Origin: Rotaria macrura | Taxonomy: Eukaryota > Rotifera > Eurotatoria > Philodinida > Philodinidae | Assembly (NCBI GenBank): GCA_900239685.1 | Contig: OENT01000405.1 | Location: 1 to 64,000, forward strand | Reading direction: 5' to 3' | DNA: 64,000 nucleotides | Shown: in pieces, positions 1 through 11,589 of the stretch | Layout: every line of letters starts with the position of its first letter | Position numbering within the stretch: the stretch's first letter is position 1 | Notes under the pieces: model-generated | Databases searched by the model: none | Seen by the model: the letters and a program-made list of their open reading frames with translations, nothing else | What the model was told of the DNA's origin: nothing | Position numbers and translations under genes: made by a program

Positions 1-1890
1 TACTATGATGCTCTTGTATACACAATTAATATACCCTAGTGATATTGTTTTTCTTCCACACAGGAGAAAAAAGAAACATGGTAAAATCTCATTAGTCAAA
101 TCATCAAGGACTTCACAATAATTTTCTCCTACATTAACTGAACAACATGATAGTTCACATGAGCAAAAATACGAAACATTTCTATGGAATATTCTACATT
201 TTTCTCAAATTTTTTTGTAGGACGATGTGGACTTGATGCTACTATGATCCTAGAAAGTTCTAGAAATATGTAGACTCTTCCAAAATTTTCTGTAATCTCT
301 GACAATGATCCGGCACTTACTGGAATTTTCAAGAACTTAAGTGGATGTTTTTGAAAGCTCTCGGACATTGATATTACTGTAAGAAGATAAGGTTGCAGGG
401 GTAAGACTAAAGTTATAACCTATCTAAAAACAATTCGAACCGTCATATTGTCTATTATTGGATCAAGGTTAAAGCACATATGTGAAACTTTACAGGAAAA
501 TGAGCCGTATAGTATGCACGGGATCTCGCTTGTATTTTACTAATACTTAGTTGGGCCTAAAAACTGTTTTGTAAGCAGAGACCCATCGATTCCAATGTTA
601 ACAAGTTCGTACTAAAATAATTAAAAAATATCTAATCAATAGAAACATGAATTATTCATCAGAAAGTAATTCGTCACTGAGAGTAAATGATTACGAAGTC
701 ATTACATTAGTGTACTTTCAAAAAACGCAATTAATACTTCTCAAGATATTCACTTCGATTGTTACAACTGTTTTGTTGATGAAAATAAAAATTGCTACAA
801 CGTATTCTGAATACGAATAAAGAATTTCGAACTCAACACTATACATCTGCGTTAGTATTTTGAAATTGAAGGTTTATTTGAAGAAAATCTTTGAATTTTT
901 TTGGTTAGTTAAATTTGGCTTATGCATCTTCAAAGAATTTTTTCTCGTCTATTGCTGAACGACAGAAGATTTCGACAAAATGATGTTCTCTTTCGGCTCT
1001 TTGATTTCAGCATATATAATAAATATGGGAAGCAGACTTTAATCCTAAGACTATGTACTAGTTGTTTATGTAATAAGTCCGATTATATCAATAGAATATC
1101 GACAAGTATCAATCGAATTGAATTATTGGTTCTACTTAGAAATACGATTAAGTTTCATGGAAGTGATCTAGCCAAATGATAATCTCGACAGAATATTCGC
1201 ATTTGATTGAGCTCTGAAAAATCAATAGCAAAGTTTGATATTCAAAGTAAATGACTAATTTCACCGATCAAAAAAGAATAATAAATAAAATCTGTTGCGA
1301 CTGTTTTTCTAATTCATCTCCTACGAAAAATTAATGATATCATTCAAACGAAAACGAAGGACAAGAACTACATTATGTCGAAATCGGACTGTGAATTTGA
1401 TGTTGGAAACGAGACAATACTAGACAAGATCCAAGTTCATCACTAAACGGGTGACACATTCTTCGAGTTAAACTGAATCATGATGGTAATTTCTTTGGTT
1501 CTGATGAGACAGAAGCCAAAGATGATATTCTAAAAACATCTATGATCGATTCGATTACTAATTCAGTGGAAATTTTAACTTTTATTACTTTACCTTGAAC
1601 AATCAACATATGAAACCAATCTAATGTAAAAATGTCTTCTATGTTGATACTATTATATTAGTTTTTTGTAAGTTTTCAGTTCTTTTTTTCAACATTGATT
1701 AGTTTCTGTTACATAAAATATAAAATTTAATGTCATGATCACCAATCGACGTACGATAGAATAGCATAGTTTAGTGAGTGCCACTATAAGTAAAACATGA
1801 TCGTATATTTCTTATGTCAATGTTTATTAGATTAGACTTCAATTGTTTTTCTCTCTTTCAACCACTAAAATTTGTTGTTATTTTAATAAA
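1..1890. other. Intergenic AT-rich DNA, no gene recognised
   Basis: Only short open frames occur here (for example 129-368 on the minus strand and 922-1179 on the plus strand). They have no recognisable domain, splice-site context or gene-like composition. I see no RNA gene. Confidence 0.5.
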
Positions 1891-1893
1891 AGG

Positions 1894-3066
1894 TGTCTAG
1901 CGAGAAAGTACAGATTTCAATGTATCAGACGATATGTTGATCATAAAGAGCAAATAGAAATCTAATAGCAAAAATATGCACATCAGAAAAGAACACGAAA
2001 GTTTTTGCTTCAACATGTTGAAACACTTATACGATACTGCGTTAGAACTGTTTTGTGGAACTCGCATGTATTTTCGAAGAAACTTGTGAGTGAAAGTTTT
2101 AAGGTGAAGTTTTTGTGGCACCACCCCCCCCCCGCCTCCTCATTACATACCATAGATACCTGTCTATAAATCTATTATAGACATAGCAACCAGCATTCTA
2201 TTATCGTGATATATCACAACAGTATCTGCCGCTTCTTCCAATGTTTTTATTAAGAAAAGTGTTAAATTTAGAAAAATGAGCAACGAAAAATGGAGACTAA
2301 TGAGTGTGAATAGCAAGAATGAAAATGAAAAATAGGGCGCCTATCAGAGTAAAAGACGGTGCGAAAAAATTCGTCGTATTACATTTTCTGTGTATTCTAT
2401 TAGCATATGAAGCTATAGGATATGTGAGTTCAACATTTTAGCTCCGACGGGACTGCGCTAACTAACTTTTTTTGCTGTATCAACCCACGTATTTCTGGTT
2501 TGTCTTGTTCGCTGTAGTGATATTGAGCATTGCCTCATTGGGCAACGATGAGAAATATGCAATTTTTATTCTTATCAAAAATTTTCATCTCTCTTGCAAA
2601 ATGTTTCTACAAAAAAGAACTATACACTCTGATGGCGTGTGAAACTTTTGTAACGTCTCATTTCATTTCCATTACTCTCTCAAATTCTTTTTCTGTCGTA
2701 GATAACTGCAACGCCAGTGAGAAACATAACGAATGACGGTATTTGAAACGCTGTCTCAATCTACAATTACTTTTTTTGCACATCTATTTTCGTAGTAAAA
2801 ATAATTTGCAAATTGCCATACCGAACGTAGACAAGACAAACCAAGAATATATACAATGATACAGCAGAACAACAGTTCTATTGTCTCAATATGTTGAAAA
2901 ACATCCATAGAAGCCAAAGCTTTCAGGATTTACATTCTATAGTGAAAAACAAACTTTCTGCCTTTATTTTGTGATGTATGCTTTTGCTATTAGATTTCTA
3001 TTTTTTTCTTTACGATCAACATATTATGCAATCAGTGAAGTCTATATTTTCTCGCTATAGACACCT
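1894..3066. repeat. Foldback-like element with diverged inverted arms
   Basis: The left arm (about 1,894-2,055) and right arm (about 2,868-3,066) are imperfect reverse complements. The left arm opens with GGTGTCTAGCGAGAAAGTA and the right arm ends TTTTCTCGCTATAGACACC. Further shared blocks are ATCTAATAGCAAAA against its complement, ATGTTGAA, and ACAGTTCTA. The interior holds a run of C (about 2,124-2,133) and a 0.4-kb block that recurs at 51.88-52.25 kb. No transposase frame is visible. It is probably a non-autonomous, old transposable element. Exact ends and target duplication are not resolved. Confidence 0.5.
2040..2470 (+). repeat. Dispersed repeat block, copy 1 (partner at 51.88-52.25 kb)
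   Basis: Shared blocks in the same order as at 51.9 kb include GAACTCGCATGTATTT-like sequence, GCAACCAGCATT, TATTATCGT, AATGAGCAACGAAA-like sequence, AATAGCAA, TTAGCAT, and finally CGGGACTGCGCTAACTA. Divergence with small indels indicates an old copy pair. The block lies inside the foldback element, so it is probably that element's core. Confidence 0.55.
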
Positions 3067-3069
3067 ATT

Positions 3070-4435
3070 ATTGAATATTTATTGTAAAATATTTAGAATG
3101 AAATAGAAGCAGCCGCTCACTAATGTTGAAATTAGATCTGTGTCTGCACATGAAAACTCATCATCTTAAATCATTTTACATATGAACTAATCAATTTCAA
3201 TTAATATATACGAACCGAGAAAGGTGTTAGATAGTCAAAGTACATGCTAAACAAAAGTAGAAGACGAAGAACATGAAAATGACTATAAGAATAATGCTCT
3301 CGTCTTCGAATAGATGATTTATAACTATGGAAGATATCAGACGGATTAAACAATTGGAGCAAGAAAATCTTCCAGACTAATTAATGGACAAAAAAGAAGG
3401 CAACGATAAAAGAATAAGTTAGAAATGTTAGAATTTAGTGCAACCAAAGATTCTCAATTCTCGGATTGGCAGGAGGAAAAAGCTAAACGTCGATGAAGAA
3501 AAAGCACTGACATTAGTGAGAAAAACTCTAATTTATTTTCTAAATGAGAAACTCTAAATTGGCATCAAGAAAAAAAAAAACGTTTATAAAGTTGAAGTAA
3601 AAATAACATAAAAACTTGTGAAAATTTTTCTCCAATCATTGAGAAACATATCTGAAATGAAAAAATGTGTGACAATATTTTCATATTCTTCTCATTTATC
3701 GTTCATAGATATTTTTACTAAACTTACATTTAGTTTTCTTGACACGTGACATTATTGTTTGCTACATACATATTACTGTGTAGATGAGCCGTATAAAATC
3801 GATAATCTGTAACTCAAGTTTTGGCTACGCAACCTACGCTTATCACTTTGCTCGTTGTTCCTTGTCTTTCCAACAAAATAACTCGCCATGAAATATATTT
3901 CTAACATATATGTAATATTGATCTTAAATAAATAACAGAGAGAACAAGAATGTTCACACTGCTGTTGACACTTGTATGTTAATCAGCTTCGAGCTATTCA
4001 ATAAGACATTCGTTTAATAGCAAAGATAAAATGCAATTATGTACACTAAAAATCATCTACCGATTGAAGTCGAAGAGCCAGTGATCAAAGATGATGTTCA
4101 ATTTTTCAAATCTTACTAATTAATTACATGAAATTGAACAAAACTTTCCTTTCTTTTCTGCTAATAGTTTTTCTATCATAGTTAATTATATTGAAAACAT
4201 AGTTAAGCAGAAAATGACTCAATGAAAAAAAAAGAAACGATTCGTTTATCAATCAAATCATGATTTTCAATTTATTTCAATTTCGAGTTACGATTATTGT
4301 AGCTAAAGAGTAAACACTGGAAAAAAAGATAAACGTGTCATTTATACATCGTATAATTCAACTCATCAAAGTGTGTACGTGATCTAAAAATGACTTATTA
4401 TAGCAGCTATATATCATTATTATTATTGCAGTAAT
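3070..4435. other. Intergenic, nothing recognised
   Basis: AT-rich DNA without a frame, splice pattern or repeat that I could connect to anything else in the window. Confidence 0.4.
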
Positions 4436-4708
4436 TTATTTCTTACTTAGTTTACACTCAAATGAATTCTGAAGAACCTCAATGAGTAGTTCTCTATGAA
4501 AATTAATTTGTGTTTCAATATAATATTGTTGTTGTTGTTTTTTAGTGCAGAATAGTTTCAAAGTCGAATATTGAATATCATGAAGTACACATGAAAGAAG
4601 GATATTCGAAATTAAACTATCAGAATACGGTTCAGATTTCATATCATAATAAACATCTTTCGTCAAATCTGAATCGTTCATCAAGAAGAAGATCTGTCGA
4701 TTACTCAT
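4436..4708 (-). CDS. Possible small hypothetical protein or exon (90 aa)
   Basis: This is a true ATG-started frame of 90 codons. Its composition looks gene-like: acidic and polar residues mixed with hydrophobics, and a short Gln run (residues about 58-61) in the middle. No domain, signal peptide or membrane segment is recognised. A GTAAAC donor-like site overlaps the third-last codons, so it could instead be the first exon of a larger gene, but no convincing partner exon was found downstream. It stands alone in a gene-poor stretch. Chance occurrence in AT-rich DNA is possible. Confidence 0.3.
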   Translation of the reverse strand: MSNRQIFFLMNDSDLTKDVYYDMKSEPYSDSLISNILLSCVLHDIQYSTLKLFCTKKQQQQYYIETQINFHRELLIEVLQNSFECKLSKK

Positions 4709-5132
4709 TTTGAAATGCGCATGTCGTTGTATATTTTTCTCACTTTTCTTGACTCTGCAAAGTGAGAATTATATCAATGACTGCTCGTGAATAGCAATCC
4801 CATCGTTTGTCATGTTCGATGTTTTACAGTACGTGCACAACAATTTTCATTTCTAGCGAACATCAAGTGTACTCATTTTTCAACTGAATTGTGATATCGT
4901 GCTTCAAAATTAAAAGATAGAGACAGCTAACGATGTTGACAGTACGAATGATATCTTTCAATTAACGTTCTTCGATTCTTGCTAAATAGTGACACACTTC
5001 TTTCTTCCAGGAGGAGATGCAATTAAAATTCGCTCGCAGCGTGAAAATGAATGAATCAACGACTGACTATGCATGTATCGGCATCCCTTACTAAAATAAT
5101 AACCCAACGTGTACTGTAGTTACAAATCGAAA
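4709..5132. other. Intergenic, upstream of the LURP1/tubby-like gene
   Basis: I see no gene here. This stretch should contain the promoter of the gene starting at 5,133, but no clear TATA box could be fixed. Confidence 0.3.
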
Positions 5133-5717
5133 ATGCTATACATAATATTTCTGTCATTTTTTCTTCTTGCTGCTTGTTCAAAGCCTAACCGTGAATACTT
5201 GATGATCAGAGATGTGTTCCATGATTCTACTAAATCTGGCGGTGCAATATCGTTCTACGATTCAACTGGAAAAACTCGTTTGTATGATACGAAACGTTAC
5301 GATAGATCGAATCATATTGTCGATCTCATTGATTATCGATCAGGTGAAGTCGTAGCTCGATTCAAGAGAAAATTAACATTACTATTCTATCAAGGTGAAA
5401 TTGAAATATTCGATACCAAAACAAAACAATGGATAATTGGTAATATCAAAAATAGCTTTACCGTCTTCAATTATGAAACTCAAATCAATTTGGATGGAAG
5501 ACGAATATTAATGAAGCATAATATGGGCTCACGAACGACTAGATTCTTTGACAAACAAAAAGAAAATCAATTATTAGCAGAGGTTACAATAGCACATCGG
5601 TTACCATCGTCACTCGACAAGTCGAGCATGAAAATCTTCTCTGATGAAATACCTGATACTATCTATATGATAGGCGTCATTGTTCAAGAATTGATTCTAT
5701 CGGCAGAAGAAACATGA
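5133..5717 (+). CDS. Secreted or lipid-anchored small protein with LURP1/tubby-like repeat pattern
   Basis: Single-exon frame. I start it at the ATG at 5,133 (194 aa) because the only upstream extension begins at a GTG, which a eukaryote would not use. The N-terminus is a short hydrophobic signal (residues 2-14) ending in LLAAC-S, which looks like a bacterial lipobox. The remainder is rich in beta-strand-like segments (YDSTGKTRLYDTKRY, QWIIGNIKNSFTVF, DGRRILMKHN, FFDKQKENQLLAEVTI, then a hydrophobic helix TIYMIGVIVQELIL). This pattern of strands followed by one C-terminal hydrophobic helix is typical of LURP1-related/tubby-C-terminal-like folds. The fold call is inference from pattern only. 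A polyadenylation signal follows about 90 bp downstream. Function unknown. The lipobox-like signal could point to bacterial origin or be coincidence. Confidence 0.6.
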   Translation: MLYIIFLSFFLLAACSKPNREYLMIRDVFHDSTKSGGAISFYDSTGKTRLYDTKRYDRSNHIVDLIDYRSGEVVARFKRKLTLLFYQGEIEIFDTKTKQWIIGNIKNSFTVFNYETQINLDGRRILMKHNMGSRTTRFFDKQKENQLLAEVTIAHRLPSSLDKSSMKIFSDEIPDTIYMIGVIVQELILSAEET

Positions 5718-5804
5718 TAAAGTCAAGTATAGTTTCACATTGAACAAGAAAGAGCAAGTTTTGATAGACAAGAAAAATGTATCTCATATCATTCAAGAAT
5801 ATTC

Positions 5805-5810
5805 AATAAA
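5805..5810 (+). terminator. Polyadenylation signal AATAAA
   Basis: Canonical AATAAA 88 bp after the stop codon of the gene ending at 5,717, in the expected orientation and range for a 3' end. Confidence 0.55.
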
Positions 5811-6010
5811 ATCCTATGCCTAATTCAAGTGAACAATGAATTCCGTTAGTATAGGTAATTAATAGAAATATAAAAACAAATGATAATGTTTTCAATGAGA
5901 TGAGTCATATCTGCATGATCATTGTCTATCTTAAGTAATGTGTTCTGATAGCTTATCACAGTGATCTTGAATGTTATGGTATTGTCTAGAGTGCTGCAGG
6001 TTAAACTTAT

Positions 6011-6061
6011 CCTACCCTAATGTGTCCTAACCTATAGGACAGGTTTAGGTTAGGGTAGGGT
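6011..6061. repeat. Palindrome with TAGGG-type tandem units
   Basis: CCTACCCTAA at 6,011-6,020 pairs with TTAGGGTAGG at 6,050-6,059, and an inner GTCCTA/TAGGAC pair (about 6,024-6,040) continues the hairpin. The right side carries three TAGGG units in a row. It lies within the left end of the 1.7-kb element, so it is probably a sub-terminal hairpin of a transposon and not a telomere remnant. Confidence 0.6.
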
Positions 6062-6239
6062 AGGGTTACTTAAAAAATTACAGGAGTAAAATTAACCCCC
6101 CCCCTTTTTTCGGGATTTTTGAAGTCATTGAACTCGTGATTCCTGTTTTCCGCTAAAATAGTAAGAATTAAAAGAAAAGGACTCTGCACTGCCTTCCATG
6201 TACACATGCTCTTCCTAACAAAAAAACACTTAAAGATAT

Positions 6240-6450
6240 ATCATGAGCCTGGACCGAGAAATTTGGATTGCCGAATTTGCTGTTTTTTACCCTTGTCATG
6301 TCCGTATCTCAGCCAAACATCATGATAGAGAGCTGAAAATTTAACCATAATCTTTCCATTCCAAGTCTAACATATCCTATAAGTTTCATGCAATTCAAAC
6401 GTTTCTGGGCCAAGATCGATTTTCGAGGGGGGGGGGCCTTAAGGATGAGT
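6240..6450 (+). repeat. G-run/CCTTAAGG repeat family, copy 1
   Basis: Contains the ordered blocks TTTTTTACCCTTG, CTGAAAATTTAACCATA, AACATATCCT, a run of ten G, and CCTTAAGG. The same order occurs at 28,640-28,800 (same strand) and, inverted, at 54,670-54,810. A shorter match lies at 56,160-56,200. Confidence 0.6.
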
Positions 6451-7689
6451 TCACATAGATAGAAGTTTTACAAAGTCGAACGTAATATACATTTCCGACC
6501 ATAGGCGCCAGAACGTCTCTACCTTAGAAGGGATCACATTTGTTTTTGAGAATAACGATAGAAAGTCGACAGTAGCAGATTTTTAAATTTTGTTGTCACA
6601 ACTTTCAATCAGAAAATGTTCTGCACCGACCCCTTTATATGCCTTGGGAACAATCGAAAATTCTACTACACTATAAAAATTTTTATTTCATTATCAACAT
6701 AAGCATGAACAATCTTAAACCTTGACTAAAGAAAATGAAAACGTCATAAGTACAAAAACTATTCTTCATACCCGAAAACGGATTTTTCTACTCCGATCTT
6801 TTTCAAGGAAAATCATAACAAATACTGTTCGAGTCTAACTGATCTAGTTTTCCTTTGTGCATATGAGGAACATTTTCATGATCATTAGATGAATGAATTG
6901 ATGAATTATTTGAACTATCTGGATGAATCCTAGCAGTTTCAAGCGTTTTTGTTTTTCATTCTCGAAATCAGATGTAATTTGAAATTGTTTTGTTGATGTC
7001 GGTGTCGACATTTATTTTTTTCACAAATCTTATGGTTTGTGTATCATTTCAAAATTAAAATACAGAAAATGATGCAAATTCTAATGACAAATAAAACACG
7101 TCGATATCATAAATGTATTCTAACTACTTCCATTTATCTTCATAAAGTAGTCACTAGAGTTAATGAGCGAAGATCTTTCAAACGTACACACCGGGCACTC
7201 AGGATCATGTGGTACATAACTAAGGAGAAAAATAAGCATCGCCTCTTCTAACCACTTTCGCTTATCAAGCATAGAATCACGATGAAATTTGTATTTTTTT
7301 TCAAATATTTGAGCCCCACCAAGCCTCTCTAAATTTTTTTAGGGGAGATTTGAGCCCCTCGTAAGCTAAGGTCTCCGCCGCCTATGTTTCTGAAAAATCT
7401 TTTGTCAAAGGAAGTCAAAACTTAACTCAAGCAATGATATTTTATTTTTAAGAAACTTTCGAAATATTTTAAAATTTTGCATTTCATTCTCGTTGAAAAA
7501 TCAATAAAATATACTGAAACATATTGAAGAAAAACTTTATACTGACTTTTCCCTGAATTTGGAACTCTAAGTGTAGTCTATAGGTTAGAGTAGGACTAGG
7601 GTACGAAGTTATTCAGTAGGTTAGATTTCGGGTACAAAAAAGTCGTAACCTGCAGGGCTCTTGTGTTGTCTAACCATGATTGAAGATAC

Positions 7690-8990
7690 TGATATTTTCT
7701 GCGTTAAAATTAGTACTCTAGAGCCTGTTACTGAAGAGGGCAGTTCTAGCGTTTTTCATATTCTCTCAAACAAATATTGATGAATGAAAAACAAGAAATG
7801 TTCGAACACAAGCACAATCATTTTTTACATCTTAATTCGGTCTATCCTGGTTCTAATGGAGGTAGACTTTGTCTTCAACAATATGTACACTCACAGCACA
7901 TCACTATCTCGTTGAACATTGTTTCTCTCAGTTCAGCGGTAGCAATCTAGTAACTAACTCAAAAATACGAGAGTTCTATAAATATCATTGTAACTTGACA
8001 AAGGAATTCATGTCAAAAAAATTTATATTGACGATTACCAAACTTTCGATAGTGACGAATGCAAACAGTAGAACATCAAATGTGATTGACAACGACAGAC
8101 AAGAACAACTTGACATTGATATATTCATTTTTTTCCTGGTTACCTAAACAAAACACAATAGTCTGTCACCTATCTAGAATCAAATCATGTTTGTTTCATG
8201 ATTGCGATTAGAATGATTTAAATTTTGCCTGATATGAACAGCTGAATTTATGACTATTGCCTTGAAAGTTGAACAAAACACAATTGACTTATGATTGAAG
8301 ACAACGACTGAGACGTTTTTCAGTATATTTCATCAAGTATAAAGATTTTAAATTAATGGAAATAACAGGTCTTCTAACATCATTAATCAACAAAACATAA
8401 ATGACCAATAGATCAACGATTCTGTTCGTGATCTCGTATCATACAGTAGTATTCCACAATCAGTATTTTTTATATCATTCAAGATCTTATCTTCTCTGGA
8501 CAAAAAAAAACCTCACAGTTTAGTAAGAATATAACATCAAGAAGCTGAATATCCTAATATCATGAACAACACATTGTTCCATAACCGATTTTATCATCAG
8601 GGTAGGACAAAGGTTTGAATCTGCTCTTCAACTAAAATTCTATCGTCTAATGAAGACTGACAAAATTCATTGTTTGTCTTTATTGAAATAATGAATGACG
8701 CATGTAGCTTGTGAATAATGACGTACAAACATGACAATCACCTCGAATGATGGTCAATACGTTGATGCCTATCGTTACATGTAAGATCAGTGGTATCCTG
8801 GTCGTAGCGTATAACTGACATTGTGTCATCGACATCTGCAATCGGTGAACAAGATGCATGAACAGTTTTTTTTTCTTGAATTAGAAAATAAAAAACAAAC
8901 GGAACAATTAATTGTGTGATAAAAAAAACACATTTGAATGTTACTGATTTGTACACAGACAAAAATAAAAACAATATTTAATAAAAATCA
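7690..8990. other. Intergenic, downstream of the two-exon gene at 9-10.8 kb
   Basis: No convincing gene. The longest plus-strand frame (7,869-8,147) lacks an ATG start. A minus-strand frame (8,738-8,974) also lacks one and sits directly behind a stop codon, so it is more likely 3' untranslated sequence of the gene ending at 8,991. Confidence 0.4.
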
Positions 8991-10757
8991 CTATATAAAT
9001 TCTTTTACTTTTTGTTCAAGACATCGTTTTTGTTGATTGAGTAGTTGAGCATGGTTTCGTAGATAAATGTGATCATCACTTGTTTTAGCAATAGCCTGTT
9101 GAATGCTATACTTGCATAGCCAACGACCATGTGGATAACTTGAATGTACTTTATTCACTGGTGTACGATTTTCTGAACGACTTCCACAACTGGGTGTTTT
9201 TCGACTTAAATTTATGGAAGATAAAGGTCCAGCGATTGATGTCGCTTGTTCTATAATACTTATTGATGAGCCTTCTTCTGCAATCGATGATAAACGTGGC
9301 CGACGTATCGGAGACGATTGTTTATTTCTATTGAGTGATGACGATTGATTATGTAGAAAAATCGATGGTGCTCTAACCGGATGACGATTAGCATGTTCGA
9401 TATCATTTCCAAAACGTTGCGATTCATATCTAAATATGAGAGTTAACTTATGCATAGACTATAAATAGTCTGTAATCACAATACGTAATTCTATTTTTCA
9501 AAATATTTCATTCACAGTAGGCAGAAGAAACGACAGTTTCAATTCTCTCGCTTTTCAAATATTCAATAAAAAGTAATTAACTTACGAAAGGTTTCAATAG
9601 TTATTTAGATATTTCATGTTGTTGAGTTCAGAAGAAGTTGAAAATTGATTTTAAATGAAATTTTTATCCTTGAGCCCTTTAACATATTATTGAGACCAAA
9701 GTCTATATCTCCTTATGTGACTCACACATTAATTACTATGTTTGAAAAAATCCGATTCAATTAGAATTGAAATAAAATGAAACAATTATGTTAGAATGAA
9801 AATTCTCGGAGAAATCTTCTTGTATAAAATAGCTTTACTAGTTCCTATGAATAAGAATTTCGAAAAGGGGTAAAAATAAAATGTCACAATAGATTTCATG
9901 TAAATAAAAGTATCTTTCATAAACAAAAAAAAAAAGGACATGTATTTTTATTATGAAAACTATCCGTCTTTCTTTGATAAATGTCATAGGAAAACTTCAT
10001 CTCATAGAAAATTTGTTCGAAACATGATTACAGATACATAGAAGAAAATATGAAATGCATTTTCTCGAAACGTTTTGATTGACAAAAGAAAGGTGTTTAT
10101 AAGGTTTTGACCAAAAGTCGGGATATATGTAGATGTATGGAGGAAGAGTTTCTCTATCTGGCAAGCATATGGTTTTTCTTCAGTTCTGTTGTGCAGCAAT
10201 GATTTCGAAAATTATCACCATATATTCACTGTCGTGTACAAGAAAAGAAAGCAAATGTGGCGCCACCTATGGAAATCGTCGGTGCACAATAGAACTTTAT
10301 AATACATGTACCACCGGAAAGAGGAGATCTTCGTCTCTAAGTATAAGCATATTCTACTTTTTGGTCACAAACTATCGTGAAACTTATAATCGCCTTTCTA
10401 ATGAGTAACATCAGAAAGGATAAGTTTGCCTTGGTTTCTAAAACTGAATGCAATTTACATTCTACATTGCAAGTAGATTATTAATGATATTTACTTGCAT
10501 TGCCATTTGAAACCTTTCGATTCAAGATAACGTTTCGATTTGTCGTCGTAAATTTTATTTGACTTCATCTGTCTTATGCTTGCATCAATCATACGTTGTC
10601 TAGTTGACGGAGATTTTTCTAATTGATAGTTTAGATTTTGAACATCGTTACTACTACTCTTATCATGTTTAACGATCGTAGTAAATGCACTGCGTCCATT
10701 TCGTTTTGATCCAATCGTAGTTTTACTATGAACGGCATTGATGACACTGTGCATCAT
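8991..10757 (-). CDS. Two-exon protein of unknown function (about 233 aa)
   Basis: Exon 1 is 10,495-10,757 and exon 2 is 8,991-9,429. The donor (GTAAAT after codon remnant AA) and acceptor (TATTTAG before A) restore a Lys codon and keep one frame, giving 233 residues. The N-terminal third is basic and includes a QRMIDASIRQMKSNK helix-like stretch and YLESKGFKW. The middle is rich in Ser/Pro/Arg and probably disordered. The C-terminal 45 residues (RWLCKYSIQQAIAKTSDDH, then a Gln/Lys-rich stretch ending KVKEFI) look helical or coiled-coil. I do not recognise the family. The 1,065-bp intron is far longer than its neighbours' introns and contains a complete MITE copy (10,089-10,397). The start ATG at 10,757 follows no in-frame upstream ATG that I could find. 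Confidence 0.65.
10089..10397 (+). mobile_element. MITE, AGGCGATTATAAG family, copy 1 (intronic)
   Basis: The ends read AAAGGTGTTTATAAGG and, inverted, AAAGGCGATTATAAG. The interior matches the copies at 39,562-39,864 and 19,645-19,961 along its whole length (AGATGYATGGAGGAAGAGT, TTCTCTATCYGGCA, TTTCGAAAATWATC, AATGTGGCGCCA, CCACCGGA). It lies inside the intron of the gene at 8,991-10,757. Non-coding. Confidence 0.8.
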
Positions 10758-11104
10758 ATTTCATGTGAACAACAATGATATTCTGTCAGCTGTGTTTTGT
10801 TCGAATGCCCGGTGTTGTTGTTTTTTTTCTTCTTTTATTTCGTTCTTTGTCTTTTTCTCTCTTTTCTTTCTCTTTAGATTTTTCTTCTTTTGGATTTTCA
10901 CATTGTTAATAGAACCACTTGATTCAAAAAACAATGATAATTAATCCCATCAAATACTTACTTATTTGTCATCGTTCATGATATGCGTAACATGATAGTG
11001 GCTGGAACATATTATTAATGAATGAATAGCGAACAAAATGGACGAAAATAACAATAATAGTCAAAATCAGTCCATGATGCTCATTATTTATCCATATGGT
11101 CGCA

Positions 11105-11115
11105 CATATAAAAAC
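11105..11115 (+). promoter_or_regulatory. TATA-like box upstream of the gene at 11,177
   Basis: CATATAAAAAC lies about 65 bp upstream of the ATG at 11,177, a fitting distance for a TATA box with a short 5' untranslated region. Inference from motif and position only. Confidence 0.4.
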
Positions 11116-11176
11116 ATCGTCGTTTTAACACAATCAAACCGAATAGAAAGAAACTATCGAAACCGAACGATTTAAC

Positions 11177-11497
11177 ATGATGACCAATGAAGAATATCAA
11201 TTTAATTACGATGAAGTTAAACGTAGATTCGAAAGTGTGCCACAGCCGAAGTCAATGACACCAAACATTCAATCAACATCGTATAAAACATCGTTTCAAC
11301 CGCGAACAAAATCAATTAATGGAAATAATATTTTGCGTTGGAACTTTCACACATGGAAAACAAATCCAATTTTACGATACCAGAAATTACCAGTGCCGAA
11401 CGTGACTTTTCTACTACCTGTTATTCATGTTCAAGAAACAATGCCAGTAGAAATAGTTTTTCTACAAACTCATGTCGGATTGTATGTTCATAAATAA
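11177..11497 (+). CDS. Hypothetical 106-aa protein
   Basis: Starts at tandem ATG codons (MMTNEEYQFNYDEVKRRFES). There is a TATA-like box 65 bp upstream and an AATAAA about 80 bp after the stop, which together support a compact single-exon gene. The first half is polar (Ser/Thr/Gln/Lys). The second half has short hydrophobic strands (VTFLLPVIHV, VEIVFLQTHVGLYV) and no membrane-length helix. I do not recognise the family. It is divergent to the gene at 8,991-10,757, and the intervening 420 bp probably contains both promoters. Confidence 0.5.
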   Translation: MMTNEEYQFNYDEVKRRFESVPQPKSMTPNIQSTSYKTSFQPRTKSINGNNILRWNFHTWKTNPILRYQKLPVPNVTFLLPVIHVQETMPVEIVFLQTHVGLYVHK

Positions 11498-11578
11498 GCA
11501 TTATGAATGATTAAATATCTTCTTCTTCTTCTGTTAATTCATAATCGCTGTGTCATTCAATAACCAGCTGAATTGTTT

Positions 11579-11584
11579 AATAAA
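11579..11584 (+). terminator. Polyadenylation signal AATAAA
   Basis: Canonical AATAAA 82 bp after the stop of the 106-aa frame at 11,177-11,497. Confidence 0.5.
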
Positions 11585-11589
11585 GAATT

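Larger units (their letters stand above)
5985..7675. repeat. About 1.7-kb element with inverted ends and nested inverted repeats
   Basis: Left end (5,985-6,045) and right end (7,570-7,675) are imperfect inverted repeats. They share CTGCAGGTTA, then TACCCTA, then CTAACCTATAG on the left, with the complements in mirrored order on the right. A second inverted pair is nested inside: CATAGGCGCC plus ACCTTAG near 6,503-6,532, and its complement near 7,355-7,388. The interior includes a G-run and the CCTTAAGG block (6,260-6,450) seen elsewhere in the window. No transposase frame survives. It is best read as one or two nested non-autonomous DNA elements. Confidence 0.5.

Noticed and set aside
6040..6066. 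TAGGG repeats as interstitial telomere
   Set aside because: Only three units, and they form one arm of a palindrome at the end of a transposon-like element.
7869..8147. 92-codon plus-strand frame
   Set aside because: The frame opens with TTG, not ATG, and there is no domain or context.
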